Source: Thuidium tamariscinum
Lineage: Eukaryota > Streptophyta > Bryopsida > Hypnales > Thuidiaceae
Length of the DNA: 64,000 nt
NCBI GenBank assembly: GCA_947034885.2
Contig: OX344753.2
Span: forward strand, 27,792,347-27,856,346
Direction of reading: 5' to 3'
Part shown: in pieces, positions 21,601 through 34,730 of the stretch
Position numbering within the stretch: position 1 is the stretch's first letter
Layout: the number at the start of each line of letters is the position of its first letter
Notes under the pieces: model-generated
The model's database searches: none
Told to the model about the DNA's origin: nothing
Seen by the model: the letters and a program-made list of their open reading frames with translations, nothing else
Position numbers and translations under genes: made by a program

Positions 21601-23100
21601 CGCTTTGAAATCATGACATTCATTTGCCTTTGGAGTGTTCTAAAGGCAAATAAAAACATCTTCACTATCATACTAGATTTACCAACATCATTGCCTACTT
21701 GGTTTAGGTTCTTTACATATACAAAGATTAGAATCTATATATGAACCTCCACTTTATAGTCAACTTCCAAATCTTAAAGATATTGACTTGGCAACAATTG
21801 TATCATATGCAACAAAACGCACTTCATATTTTGAAAAAAGTTAGTTGTTTTCATATTTATTGCATCATCAAAATGAAAAAAAACATATAAAACCAAACAA
21901 TTGTACTAGAGTTGATTGGAAAAAGTTTGCAATTTAGTAGAAATACTATTGTTAGGTAGAAAAATGCCTTGAAAATTTGAATTTCTTTATCCTAAATCAA
22001 TTTCAATTGAAACAAAAAAGAAAGATGAATACAAAAGGAGAAAACAAAAAATGTAATAGATATTAGATGCACTTGTGTGAATTTATGTGTGTTTCATTTA
22101 ATATATAAATTTATCATATATAAAACAATGAAAATTTAGAGAATTTAGTTATTATATTGATGTTTCTTTACGGAGCATTGGTTTTCATTTATGTATAATC
22201 CTATTTGAACACATGTTTTTTTTGTACAACTAAAATGACAATTTTTATTGCAATACTTAATATTTCCTTCACACTTCACTATATGATTTCATTTATTTTC
22301 ACTTCATTTTAGATAATTTCATATCCTATATAAAATTAAATATCCTAATAAATATATAAAACAACAATAAAATAAGAGCATTTACCATCAAATTAAAATA
22401 TATACAATGCATCAAAAATTGTTTAGAATTTTTTGTATTTTTATTTTGCATAATATTAAAGATTTATTTAATTGTTTTAAAATTAATAATCTGTTATATA
22501 AAGTGAATTTATGAAAGTTTGAGTTATGAACAACTTGAATGTATAGCCTTGCATACATATACAAGTAATTTTGTGATTTACCTATGTATTTTTTTAATTT
22601 TTAATTTTAAAAATAATTTATCCATAATCCAATTTATTAAGACAAAATTCAATTGAAAACTTATAATTTTCACACTTAAAAACCAAATGTGCAAAACAAC
22701 TTTCAATTGATGCATTTCTACTCATTGAGAGCTTTTTGGCGGTGCCAAATTGCAAAGAATGACATCAAAAACTCTTAAACTCTGATTTTTATAATTTGAT
22801 TTAATTTATAGTCTTAAACATTGCTCACAAATTCATCATATGTCCAAAAGAAATAATATGTCTTCAATACAACCATCATTGAGTTGAGCTCTTTAATCGT
22901 ATAAAGAAAATGACCAATGAAGGCAATGCTAGGAATATTTCAACGTTCCATACAAAATAAATTAGAATAAAAGTTATCATTGTATTATTACTTTGTTTTT
23001 AATCAACTTTTACTTTGCACACGTAAGTAAATTTAAAGGGTGCATAGTCTTGATTAAGAATGAATCAAGGGATCAAACTCTCTTCTTGAAGGTGTTGATA
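21601..23100. other. AT-rich spacer, nothing recognised
   Basis: About 1.5 kb of very AT-rich DNA with no supported gene, RNA or terminal-repeat structure. Confidence 0.4.
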
Positions 23101-23139
23101 TTAAAGTTTTGTATTTGATTGATTTCAAAGATCTTTTTT

Positions 23140-23440
23140 TTTCCTCTTCCCCTCCTTTTTTCCCTTTCCCCCTCCCCTTGCCCTCTTTTTGCCTTTTTAT
23201 CTAGGAGTAGGCCCCGGCGGCGCCCCCACCCCGGCCAGGCCTTCACATCACATGGTCCTAGCTTTCCCATCCCATTGGCTGACGGGCCCAGGGGGACCGA
23301 GCCCGGCCCGGCCACTAAAGAAAGCCACGAGAGGAAAGGAAAAAGGGCCCGGCCCTGCAGGCAATGCTGACGGGTTCTGCAGATTATTGATTCGTTCCCC
23401 TCATCCCAGCCAGGCCTTCAGCTTAAAATAACTTCCTCAA
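23140..23440. other. GC-rich island with polypyrimidine start
   Basis: 'ttcccctcc...' pyrimidine tract followed by 'ggccccggcggcgcccccaccccggcc' type GC-rich DNA within AT-rich surroundings. Both strands show short low-complexity frames only. It may be a piece of an LTR or 3' region of an unidentified element; no call is possible. Confidence 0.35.
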
Positions 23441-23943
23441 GGAAAAAGGGACGCTCAAAAGGGGTGAGAGAATCACCCACTCATTCTTTAATAAAAAAAA
23501 GAAAGGGGAGAAAAATCATTCATTGAGTAGGAAAGAAAAAAAAAGAAAAAATAGGATACAATGATAGGATGCCTAGTCTACCGTAGGAAGGGCGGACCGT
23601 AGGGGTACCTTATCTGCAAAAAACAGGGGAACTAGACATTGATATCCCTTGGAAAATTATCAATACTTGGATATTTTTTATTTTTTATTTAAATTCATTT
23701 TTAATTTTTAATTGATTTGGAAAAAAGGAGACAATGGCTAACGTCCTAGGCTGAAGAGAATGAAAAAATGAGAACATCAGTCACGGTCCCACTGCTGGGA
23801 AAGGGAAGGACATAACTTAGCACAGTGCATTGCCACACTTTGTGTCATTGTGCACCCAGAAAGATTTTAAGTTTTTTCTTTTTTTAATTTTCTTTTTGAC
23901 ACAAATGAAACGGAAATTTCATTGCAAGAAGTAACAATACATA
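23441..23943. other. Spacer, nothing recognised
   Basis: A- and G-rich simple sequence ('gaaagaaaaaaaaagaaaaaa') and unassigned DNA; no ORF of note. Confidence 0.35.
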
Positions 23944-24206
23944 AGGTAGGTACACCCAAAAGCGCCACTTATTCATACTGAGCCTAGTTCCTGCTATTAA
24001 TTAGTTCAAATTTTTATGTAGTCTTGTTGGCAAGTGAAAGCATGTTCCAACGCACCAAAGAACGCAGGATTTGGATACCGTATGCAAAAGTTATTAACAA
24101 TCAAAGTCTGTTTCATCTACAGTATGTGAATATGACTCATTTCGGAAATGTATGTGCACTGTAGAGGGTGCTTTTAGGAACAGGGCGCTTTTGGATGTAT
24201 CTACCT
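23944..24206. mobile_element. Mariner-like MITE with TA target duplication
   Basis: 263 bp flanked by TA. The inverted ends AGGTAGGTACACCCAAAAGC and, reversed, AGGTAGATACATCCAAAAGC (then GCC in both) match at 21 of 23 positions. No ORF. Confidence 0.7.
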
Positions 24207-24689
24207 TACCAACCAGCCACAAGTGGCCTAGCATGGCAGACCCAAAGACAACCAAGATTTTAAGTTCTTAAATTGAAAATTTTACATTATTCCACCTCCC
24301 CTCCCCCCTCTTGTAATATTCAGAGGCCAATTTCTTTGACAATCCATATGAGACAATTCATCTTGTATTTGTATTTGTATCCATATCCATATGTCTGTAA
24401 TTATATGCAACACTATATTTGTATATCTATAATTGTATGCAATACAACATCTTTATCCAATATTCTTACGGTATCTATATTCGTATTCAGATTTGAATGG
24501 ATCAAATTAAATTTCATGAAGATCAGTGGTTTGTGATTTTTGGTGAAATCAATGATATTTTGGAAGGTAAGCAATTTTTTAAGAAAATCAAGAGCCTTTA
24601 ATTTTTTGGAGAGAGGGGGGGGACTAATCAATCGACCAAGAGTGACAGCCACTTTTTAGCACATTGCATTGTGTAATTGAATTGAAGAT

Positions 24690-24960
24690 GTAGGTTTAGT
24701 TCCTATAGAACCATTTGTCCCCTAGGAGACAAATGAAAGTTTACGTAGGTTTTTATGATCTCAATTTTAGGCTCAATATTTTTTGTATTTGGTTGAAGGT
24801 AGAAAAACATTTTAGCATTTTGGAAATATAATTCTTGATTCCAATCAATGTCAAAGAGCAAAAATTACGCAAATTTTTGCCACAATGTATTATAATTTTA
24901 GTTTTCCAAACAAAATAATAATTAAAAAAAATTATACAAAAATTTTAAATAATAATTTAA
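24690..24960 (+). mobile_element. Degenerate left part of a TTAA/CCCCTAAAG element
   Basis: 'tttagttcctatagaaccatttgtcccctaggagacaaatg' matches the left end of the copies at 25287 and 34731 (phrases 'ggaccacttgtcccc', 'ttggtgcttggaagcaaaag'). The TIR is mutated and no right end is found. Confidence 0.4.
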
Positions 24961-25286
24961 AAAAAAATTAACATAGAAATTTTGACTATGCAAAATGATT
25001 TGTTTTGTTTCATTTGGATAAGTAGCGAGAAAGTTATGGTGCATTGAACAAGGAATAAAAAGAAAGGTTTGCTATAAATGAGTTGGAGAATCATTCATTC
25101 ATAAGAAAGAAATACTATGGTATGCCTACCATAGTCAATACATGTAGGTAGTGTTGCATTCAAAAGCAATGTCACTATAAATTGAGGAAAGTAGTACAAT
25201 ATACATTGATATTAAAAATAATTTTGACAAAAAGAGTAATCTATACATTTATATAATTTTATTTTGACAAAATGAATGATGCAAGT

Positions 25287-25690
25287 TTAACCCCTAAAGG
25301 ACCACTTGTCCCCTTGGAGGACAAATAGGAGATGGAAGTTTGGGTAGGTTCGTAGGATTTTAGTTTTAAGCTTGATATTTAGGATTTTCTTGGAAGATAG
25401 AAAAATAAATTAGCTTTCATCAAATATAAATTTTTTAATTGGTGCCTAGGAGCAAAAGTTTTGTGTTTTGTGCCACAATAAGCACTAATTCTTAGTTTGT
25501 CAAATAGAGAAATTAGACGACGAAACTTGAAACAAAAAAATTTTTTAATAGAAAGTATTTTGGTCTACATGGAAATTTTTGTTTTGTTTCATTTGGATAT
25601 TAAGTGATGAGAAAGTTATAGAACAATTTGTTTTGTAGGCAATCAAATCATCTTTTTGAAAAATAAACCTATAGGATTTTTTTAATTTTT
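25287..25690 (+). mobile_element. Left part of a TTAA/CCCCTAAAG element, copy 4
   Basis: Starts TTAACCCCTAAAGGACC and follows the 34731 copy for about 400 bases ('aattggtgcctaggagcaaaagtt', 'gagaaagttat'). Similarity then fades and no right terminus is seen. Confidence 0.5.
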
Positions 25691-26101
25691 TAATTTTAAT
25701 TTTTTTTAAACAAAAAGTACCATGGGATAAAGTTTGATTGTTGGAACAATCTCACTATAATTATGATTAGTGTCTTCAATTTTGTCATAGAGCTATGAAC
25801 AATCTAGTTTTTCCCTCCAAATATGTCCTAGCTAGCCCATGCTACTTAATAATTTATTAAAGGATAAAAATCACCATGTTCGGGGGGGATTTTTAGCCTA
25901 GACTTTCAAATCAATTCTTTGTGATAATTTTTAAAAATTCAAACTACATAGTGCAAAATATTAAAGTTAAGAAGATTCAAAGTCTTATCGTTCTAATCAC
26001 CAAACATTGTTTTCTTCAATTTAAATGCAAATATCTATGAGACCAAAGTTCTTAAAATATCTTCGACACATTCTTACACTAGATTAGAACAAGATCCTAC
26101 A

Positions 26102-26455
26102 AGTAACCCCTAAAGCCTTAAATTGCATTATTTGGCATCATATTGATTTCAGGTACTTCTTACAAATAGAATTTGTTTGTTTTTTCTTTGAAAATTCACA
26201 AAAGATTTTCCTAAAGAGTATCTTTAAGGCCCAATAATTTTCATAATTTTTGACTACATGGATAAATAGTCATGGTATGATATGTAGTTTTCATTGCTCA
26301 ACGTGCTGCTAAAAAAACTTCCTTAAAAAATTTGAAATTGGTATATCTATAAGAAAAGATTTGAATGACTCCATTTTGATTAATTAAATGAAAGTTATGA
26401 GGAGTTTTAATTTTGGATAGTTTGCAGGTAGTTAGAGAATCTTTGTAGGCACCTT
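26102..26455 (+). mobile_element. Left half of a TTAA/CCCCTAAAG element, copy 5
   Basis: Starts (g)TAACCCCTAAAGCC and is colinear with copy 2 through 'agtatctttaaggcccaataattttcataa' and 'gaaagttatgaggagttttaatttt'. It then ends abruptly, so the right half is missing. Confidence 0.5.
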
Positions 26456-27394
26456 GTATCTTTTTAATTTTTACAATTTGTCTTTTACTGTGAAAAAATA
26501 TTAGTAAACTTTCAGTTTTGGCTAATTGAAGTAAGATAATACACTAATGGTTATAGCAATTCCATAGTTAGTAAAGGATAACTATTAATCATAGGCTGTT
26601 AACTAATTGTTTTGCATTAGTGAAGATAACTCGTCAACTGGTAGTTCAGGCGGTTTCTCCTCTCTCTCTCTCTCGCAGCATATAGTCTGACAAATTGTAG
26701 TTTTTTCCCACTCTCTCGGTCTTCTCTGTCTTCATTTCCGTTTTTAGTCAAATTGTTTCTAGTTATAATGATGAACTCCTTCAAATTTTAATATAAGTAT
26801 ATTTTAGGAATTGTTTGTGTTTGTGTGTGTGCTTAGTGATTGGACTTGTGGTGGTTTGGGGTGGAGGTGTTTACCATTTGTCTTGTTGTATATCAAGTGA
26901 TTGGATTTTGTGGAAATTTGGTGTGTGATTGTGTATGTTTGGGTGACCAGTTGATTTTGTATATTGGTGTGTGTGTGTGTGTGGAAACAAGTTGTTAATT
27001 TATTTCATATATGTTATTTTTCAGTGATTGGATTATTGTCTATTTGTTGTATTGGATAAATTGGTTAATAACTTTTGGTGTATAAATTGGAGAATATAAT
27101 TTTAACAATTTGTCTGTGTGTATGTGTGATTCCACAAGAAATTTGTTATAGAATTTGGGAATATTGTAGGGAGTACCAACAAATTGTTTATATGAACATT
27201 TTCATTTGTGAATGTGATTTGTCCTGGAGTGTTGGACTTACCGATTCAAGGAGTGGAGTTAGTTTGTGTATGTGAATGGAGAATTGTTATGGAAAGAAGC
27301 TAGATGTGATGGCAACCAACAAGTAGTCGGAGCAAAAGAGGAGATGCTGCGAAAGAGGACCTTTAGCGGAGACAATAGAAGATCTAACAACTAG
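26456..27394. other. Start of an AT-rich field with recurring ACAAATTGT/ACTAATTGTT motifs
   Basis: No gene. Contains a CT microsatellite (about 26660) and GT repeats (about 26820 and 26970), and the first of the recurring 'ac(a/t)aattgt' words that continue beyond the TTAA element that follows. Confidence 0.4.
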
Positions 27395-28354
27395 TTAACC
27401 CCTAAAGCCCTAAACAACGTTTTTTGAGATTATAAAATTTTTGGGCAGCTCACTATGGATGGAGTTTGTTTGTTTTTTCTTTGAAATTTTGATACAATGT
27501 GTGCCCAAGGAGTAGCTTTAAGGCCCGACAATTTTCATAACTTTTGACTTCACGGTTAAAAAGTTATGGCAAGATATGTTGTTTTCTTTACTTGGCGGGC
27601 AGCCTAGGTAGCTGAAAAAACTTCTTCCAAAAAACTTTTTCCTTAAAAGTGAAATTTCAAATTGGTTCTTTAGATTTATACAGCCATGGGAAACTTTGAA
27701 TCAATCCATTCCAATCAATGAGTCAAAAGTTATGAAGATTTTGAGTTTGGGGTAGTTTGCGGCCAGTTATAGAATCTTTATAGTCCAAAAAAAGTTTGAA
27801 ATTCTTCATTTAATTCAATTTTTCATATTTTTGGAAAAAAATAAAAACAGAAGATGTAGATTATCTATTACAACATTTTAACCATTGAGATTGAAAATGT
27901 TCAATTCCATGAATAAAATGTTTACAATTTAGTATTTTGGCCCATTTTTTACTTCTTTCTACTTACTTATTTTTTCCTATATGTTGTACAATTCCAAATG
28001 GTTTGAAATTTTTTGAGAATGTAGCCAACTTTCATTGGATTATGAATTCAAAGAGTAACCACCATTTTGAATTTTTTTTCACACAAATGTGACCTTGTGA
28101 AGTGCAGCTGCCCGGATTTTTGCAGGGATAAAAAAACAATTTTTGTCAATTCAAATGCTTATATCTTGCAATCCACACGGTAAAAATTCCTGAAAATTTT
28201 TCAACATGTTTACAAACCACCTTACTACAAGATCCTACGATTACATGAGTCAAAAATGTGTTTTAAAAAAAAATTGCACTTGTATTAGAAATGGAAGTTT
28301 TGGAGCATTTTTGGTGAAAACATAGTCAAAAACTGAAAAACCTTTAGGGGTTAA
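27395..28354 (+). mobile_element. TTAA/CCCCTAAAG element (piggyBac-like MITE), copy 6, best preserved
   Basis: 960 bp including intact TTAA on both sides: TTAACCCCTAAAGCCC ... ACCTTTAGGGGTTAA. Colinear over its length with 2511-3460. No ORF. This copy defines the family ends most clearly. Confidence 0.75.
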
Positions 28355-30261
28355 GCTTTCTTTGTGAGATCAAGCCACAAGTAGTTTTGGTGAGCTCTTT
28401 GATTACTACTTGTTTTATAAATTTCTATTGATTATATGGTGGAACTATTGGTTATATTTTGAAGTTATATAAGGTTAATTAAATTGATATTGAAAACTCG
28501 TTGATTACAAATAGTCATAATAGAATGTTATGATCGATTAAGTTGGAAACGGATTCTAATCAACTAGTAGTTATATCAATGGAAATATTTTGACTAAAGT
28601 AAACAAATTAGGAACATTATATGTTGAATTTGTGTTGTTTTGGAAATTCTATTGATATAATCTCATGTAAAGTCATTTAACAAATTGTTCAATTGAATGA
28701 GAGTATTATGAATGGTATTAATCTTTAAACATGAACAAATTGTGCATTACTGCATTAAATGAAAAATATTTGTTTTGGAGGTTAATAATTAACATACGAA
28801 ATTGAATTGCAACATATTATGTTTATACTACTAATTGTTCTTATGATTATGACTAATTGTTTTGGTCTAATGGATGTGGTTAACTCCAAGACCTAAACAA
28901 ATTGTGTGTTATCGTGTTTATTTAAAACTATTTGTCCTAGATATTGTTAATTAATATACAAAACAATTTGTATTATAATATGCTTATATCAATTGATTGT
29001 TTTGTATGAAACTGACTAATTGTAGTGGTTCCTGGTTTGTGTATGAAATCTTGGAGATATCTACATCAACAATTAGTTGGAAGATAATTAACTTGTGTTG
29101 ATATGTTAAATCTTGGTTTTATTTTTGTGAATTAGAATTAGTCAGTTTGTATGGAAATTATTAGTTTATAAAGTACTAAGTATTGGAGTTAATTATAGAC
29201 TAATTGTTGCAATGGGTTTGGAATCAATTGTATAGTATATGGATTATTAAAGATTGATTATTTAATTATAGAGCTTGTATTTTACAGTGGCAAACAAATT
29301 GTAAATCGAATGGTTTGAAAGTCAAAATTCATGCTAACCATTTGTTCTAAAATTTGCATTTGAAGTCAATTCATAGATATGGGCCATACAAACTAGTTGT
29401 TTAGTGGGTACTATCATTATAAACAATTTGTCGGAATTGATCGACTTTAACAAATTAGTTATTTGATAAGGGCTGTATAAACAAGTGCTAAAATAGAGAT
29501 GATGGATTAGGTTTCTTAGATATGGTTGTTGGGTAGGAAGATTTGGTTTTGGTATGAGATTGTGTCTAAAACAAATTGTTTTCAATTTGGTGTTTAGTAT
29601 TTGGCCTTGGTAAGGTTTAATTTCAACTACTTGTTGTGAATTGGAAATTAGAAGACTATTTGTGAATAATACCTTAATGGGATTCTTTAACCAATGATTG
29701 TGAAGTTGTATAGATAAATAAAGGAGCTTGCATTATACACTCATGTCCTGCATTTAAATAGTGACAAATTGTTTTTAGATAGGACAGGGACTATTTCCTT
29801 GAGCATCCTAATTTAGTAATTTGAATAGCTAAATAGTGACAATAACAATTTATTTGGTTAAAACAATTACCAGTAATTAATGAACCATGTGTAACTCAAT
29901 TGATGATATATATAATATTATATTTAAATTGCATTTAAGTCTAGATCATGCATGACAAATTGTTGGTCTACACAACTAATTGTTTATAGAAGTTGAGCCA
30001 CACATTAGTCTAGGACTAAGACTGCATTCATGTGTCCATAGCATTATTAAGGACTGGCCAACAAATTTGTATACTTAGGAATAAGAGTGAATACTAATTG
30101 TTAGAATTTTAAGTGTTATTAACGTGTATTTCCTATTCCATTTCCAATTACATGTGACTTTAGCCACAATACGTTAGACTATTTGATCATTCCCCTAGAT
30201 TTAAACCCCTATACTATAGTCCTGGGTTTTGTAGGATTTAGACAAAATTTAGACTACAATC
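28355..30261. repeat. Field of dispersed ACAAATTGT/ACTAATTGTT motifs
   Basis: No gene. Over about 1.8 kb, words of the form AC(A/T)AATTGT or their complement recur roughly every 50-80 bases, scattered rather than in tandem. Together with 26456-27394 this makes a continuous field, interrupted only by the TTAA element. Confidence 0.4.
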
Positions 30262-30823
30262 TCTCTTCTACAAAAAACTTTAAATATCTTTATTTAATTC
30301 AATTTTTAATAATTTTGAAAAAAATAAAACATTAGCTAAATTTTCTTTTATTAAAATATTACAACCATTGGGATTGGAATTTTTCATTTCCATAAATAAA
30401 TTTTTTACAATTTAACTTTAAAAATTATTTTCTACTTCTTTCTATTTATTATTTCTCTTCCTATATAATGTACAATTTCAAATGGTTTGAAATTTTTTGT
30501 ACATATAGACAACTTGCTTTGAAGAATGAATTCAAAGAGTAACCACCAATTTTAACATTTTTTATACACATGTGACCTTTTGAAGTGTAGCTGTTTGGAT
30601 TTTTGATGGCATAAGAGAAGGATTTTTGACAATTCAAATGCCAATATCTTGCAATCTACACAATAAAAATTTCTGAATTTTTTTCACACCTTTTCAAATT
30701 ACCTTCTAACAAGATTTGATGGTTATTTATGTCAAAAAAAATTCTAAAATTTTGCACTCATATTAAAAATCACAATTTTGGAGCATTTAAGATGAAATCA
30801 TAGTCAAAAACCTTTAGGGGTGT
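30262..30823 (+). mobile_element. Right half of a TTAA/CCCCTAAAG element, copy 7
   Basis: Colinear with the right half of 27395-28354 ('ttcaatttttaataattttgaaaaaaataaaaca', 'tttgaagtgtagctg') and ends AACCTTTAGGGGT. The left half and final TTAA are missing. Confidence 0.5.
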
Positions 30824-33312
30824 ATATGTGGAAGAAACAATTTCATTTTTTTCTTGTCTTTGTATTAAAAAGACAATTTTGCCTTGGTTCACTAGGGTTT
30901 AATTGGTAAATACTGTGCAACTTGCTACTAGAATAAAAAAAATGAATTGTATAGGATTAAATAATAGTTTATGCAAAAGTTGTAAAAAACTATTGCTTTT
31001 CTACAGTAGTCAAAAAATATAGAAAATTGTTGAAGAAGGATAATGACCTATTCGTAAAATACCCTTTTAGTATAATAAGTTCGTTCCAAGGGAGATGGTC
31101 AACTAGGAAATCTATGCTAATAGGTTAATTCAATTTGGAATTCCATCACCAAAAACATTATTACAACGACACTACAAACCCAACTTGGATTTGTAATTCT
31201 TTCTCTAAATCAACCCCAATCTTTTTCCAACTCAGCTTTAATCTTTGTAAAATCAACTTGGTGGACTCAACACTTCCAATTAATTTGACACTCTACCAAC
31301 TCAGTTTGGTAACTACAAATTTATTTGTCTTCTTCACAAAGAACCAAGATCACCAATTTGAATCTTACAATATATCTTCATCAAAACACAATTTTGTAAC
31401 TCATCCTCAAATAGGATTTACAATTAAAACCATCACAATACACATGCTTCCATTACACAATAAACCAATTCAATAAAAAGTTTATCTTTCAATTGATTCC
31501 AAATTGGTGATTAAATCACCACTACACATTTAGCATTTACATTCATTTTCTCATCCTACTAGATATCTAACTCACAATCAAATCTTGATTTATCTATTAA
31601 GATCTTTTCATTTTTCCCAATTAGGATTCCATTAAATCACTCTAATTTCTCCAACTAGGCTACACACAATCTCATCTTGAATTGCTTGCCTCTTCTAACA
31701 AACAATCTCTTAAATGTTGGATTCCACAAATCTTTTCATTAAATCACACTTCTCCAAGCTCACTCCCAACTTCGATAACTTCAATTCAAATTTCCATACT
31801 TCTGCACATCAACACACTATCATACACTCGCACATTTTCATCATAAACCCAGTCATTCACACCGATCCAATCTTGAATCAACACAGACATACTTCCCAAC
31901 TAGGAAATTACAAACAAAATCAAAATACCAGCCTCCCCGACTGGGACTCGCACTAGCTTCACTCATTGTGGGTCTAGAAAATGAAGCACAATTTGGAACT
32001 AAAAGGACTCACACTAAGGCGGTTACCAACTTGGGAAAGAAGATCAACTAAAACTAACTACCAAATTGGATTTTAAAAGCCACTCTACAACATGTACAAT
32101 TCTTTAGATGTACTTGACTACATCTAAAAGATATCCAATTTGTTTGGCTTAATACTTCACCCTATTTTCATAACATACCAAATTGGATTCAAGAACTATT
32201 CTTTGACTTGGGACATACTAAACCATACATGGAAACATATTGGGGAAACAATCTACTAGATAGCAAAAAGACTTCAAATAGAATCTAAATCAACAATCAA
32301 AACAACCCACTTGAAACTCAAAAACTACAAATTAATACCCAAAGAACCCCCAAATACTCTCCAATTAGCTCAAAAATTCACAAAACTCCCATCCTAATTG
32401 GTGATCTACAAAAATATATCTCTTTATTTTTGAATTTCAACCGCATAATTTTCTATTTGACTATTATGGAAACATATAGAGCAAAATCCATAAAATTTGA
32501 ATCATGCATACTAATAGTGTATAGCATTTGAGACTAGAATGTTTTTTTTCTATCCAAACCAACAAAATCACTAGATTAGAAATTTTCTAGAGCACATGTT
32601 GCTTAAACTAAATTACTAGCCTTGTCTAAATACCTTTGGCCAAAATAACTTCTCATTTAAGCACTTGACTAAGGGGATCCCTCAAAGCAGGGTGTTTTTT
32701 TGTTTTTCAAACAAATGGAGATGTGGCCTTCCTTTTAAGAAGGTTTTAAGTTGACTGGTTGCTTAAGTTAGGGGGCTTTAATTGAAGGAGGCCAATTTTG
32801 AATGTACCATTTTGAATATGTAATTTTTGTATGCAATTTTGGCTTTGCATGATAGATGAAATGAGGTTTTAGAAGCATGCTGGCAATGGTAAAGATAGCT
32901 TTTATTTTTGTTTGGCAATTTTTGTCACATTTATCCTCATTTTTTTCTATAGGCTTGAAGCTACCCATTTTTTTTGAGGAAATTGGGCATTTAATTGCCT
33001 AAAAAAAATCCTACCTCAAAGGATACATATATTTGCACCTTTAGTTAAATTTAGTTAAATTTAAAAAGATCCATTCAAAATTGACTTTGTAAGACCTATT
33101 TGAATTTCCAAATTGCTCTCTCAACAATTACTTGGTATTTATAGAGGTGAACACATGTAAAATTGCTCATTTTTGACCGTTTTTTTCCAAAACATATTTT
33201 GATCCTTTGAAGTTTAAAATATTAAGATATAGATAATTTCCTCACACATACAACTCAATGCCAAAGAACTTGCAATTTTCTTTTTCTAATTATAAGGATT
33301 AGTTAGTAGAAT

Positions 33313-33372
33313 TAGATATACACATACATACATACATACAATCATACATACAATCATACATACAATCATACA
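33313..33372 (+). repeat. CATA/CAATCATA microsatellite
   Basis: 'catacatacatacaatcatacatacaatcata' simple repeat directly next to the MITE that follows. Confidence 0.7.
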
Positions 33373-33708
33373 TTAGGGGAGATTTGAAGGCATCAAAATC
33401 CCACCAATTTTTTTGAATTCCTGGACTGTAGAAACATGCTACTTCAGAACTCTGACGTAATCAAGACACAACCATGTCAAAAAATGTCAAAAAATATCAA
33501 AAAAATTAAAATTAAAATTATTAAAATTTAAAATAAAATTTTAGGTTTCTTAAAACCTTTTAGAATTTTAGAAATTATTATTTATTTTTTTCAAAAATTC
33601 AAAATTTTTAGCCAATATTGCCGATTTGCAATTTATAGACACTATAGGGAATAAATAGAGGAACAATCTTGAAACAGGCTTATCTTGCCTTCAAATCCCC
33701 TCTAATGT
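33370..33708. mobile_element. MITE with ~22 bp inverted ends
   Basis: Left end ACATTAGGGGAGATTTGAAG; the right end read on the other strand is ACATTAGAGGGGATTTGAAG; both continue GCA. About 340 bp without an ORF. The superfamily is not clear. Confidence 0.6.
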
Positions 33709-34730
33709 ATATGTAGATAAGCTTTGGAGTTAATTTTACAATTAAACAAAACCCAAGGCTAATAGTATGATTCGTTCCTAGGGAGGCTTGTTAAATAGGT
33801 ACTTCTAAATATTCTTAATTGGATCATTGCAATTGTATAGAAAATGAAATCAATTTGTTCCTTAACCGTAAATAATATGTTTTTCCTTACGTTGAATCTA
33901 ATTTCACAATTTGTCACTCCACTCTTAAAGGCCACAAAGGTAAGAATTTCTCCCAATTAATTATATATAATTATTTAATTATTTAATTATTTATTTATCT
34001 TTGTTTTCTTATTTTTAATATTTATTTTCTTTATTTTCAATTCGACTCCACAGCTACAGTCTCCAAATTAGGTCTTTACAGTGTGACACCACAAACTGGC
34101 AGCAAGTTCCAAATTGGCTTTTGAACTAGGTATCACTGGATATGCTTTTGAAACTCTAACTTAGTTTGATTCTTTCCAACTTGTTCTTTTTCTTCCATCG
34201 AAGATCACAAAATCTTCACACTTCGATTAGACTTCTAAACTTATCCACCAAATTGGTCTCATCATTTTCCTCTCAATCAACCCACCAACTTGGAAAATTT
34301 CCAATTATTCAACTTTCTATTTTTCATAAATATCATTTCACTCAAAAATATTTTTTTAAATTAATTCTTTAATTCATACTAACCCATTCGGTAATTCTCT
34401 CCATTACAACACATCTTACAACCATCAACTCCCAATATAAAATATTACAAGCAGTTCCTTTCTAAACTCCAAATCGGAATTCTATTGCAATCAACCATCA
34501 TCAATACAAATTCAAGACATATATGGAAACCACATCAACATTCACAACTATACTTAAACAAATTCCAAATCAAATAAATCATTCAACCATTCATTCTCAC
34601 TCACATACAATTTGGTTTTATAAACTCAATCAATTATAAAGATTGAAAAAACTAATTTGTTTGCATTACAGCAATCATTCATACAAGATAGTTTTTTCTA
34701 TCATATGACTAATTGGTGAACAAATCACCT

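Larger units (their letters stand above)
30824..34730. repeat. Field of dispersed CCAA(A/C/T)TTGG motifs
   Basis: No gene; open frames here are short and low in complexity. From about 31130 to 32400 and again from 34040 to 34720, near-palindromic words such as CCAACTTGG, CCAAATTGG and CCAATTAGG recur every few tens of bases. A MITE and a microsatellite lie within. Confidence 0.4.

Noticed and set aside
27395-27412. CCCTAAA-like words suggesting plant telomere repeats
   Set aside because: They occur once per element end, always beside TTAA, and never in tandem; they are terminal inverted repeats.
31135-31956. Two plus-strand frames of 80-113 codons
   Set aside because: AT-rich, Asn/Ile/His-heavy composition and no start context or splice support; read through the CCAANTTGG field.
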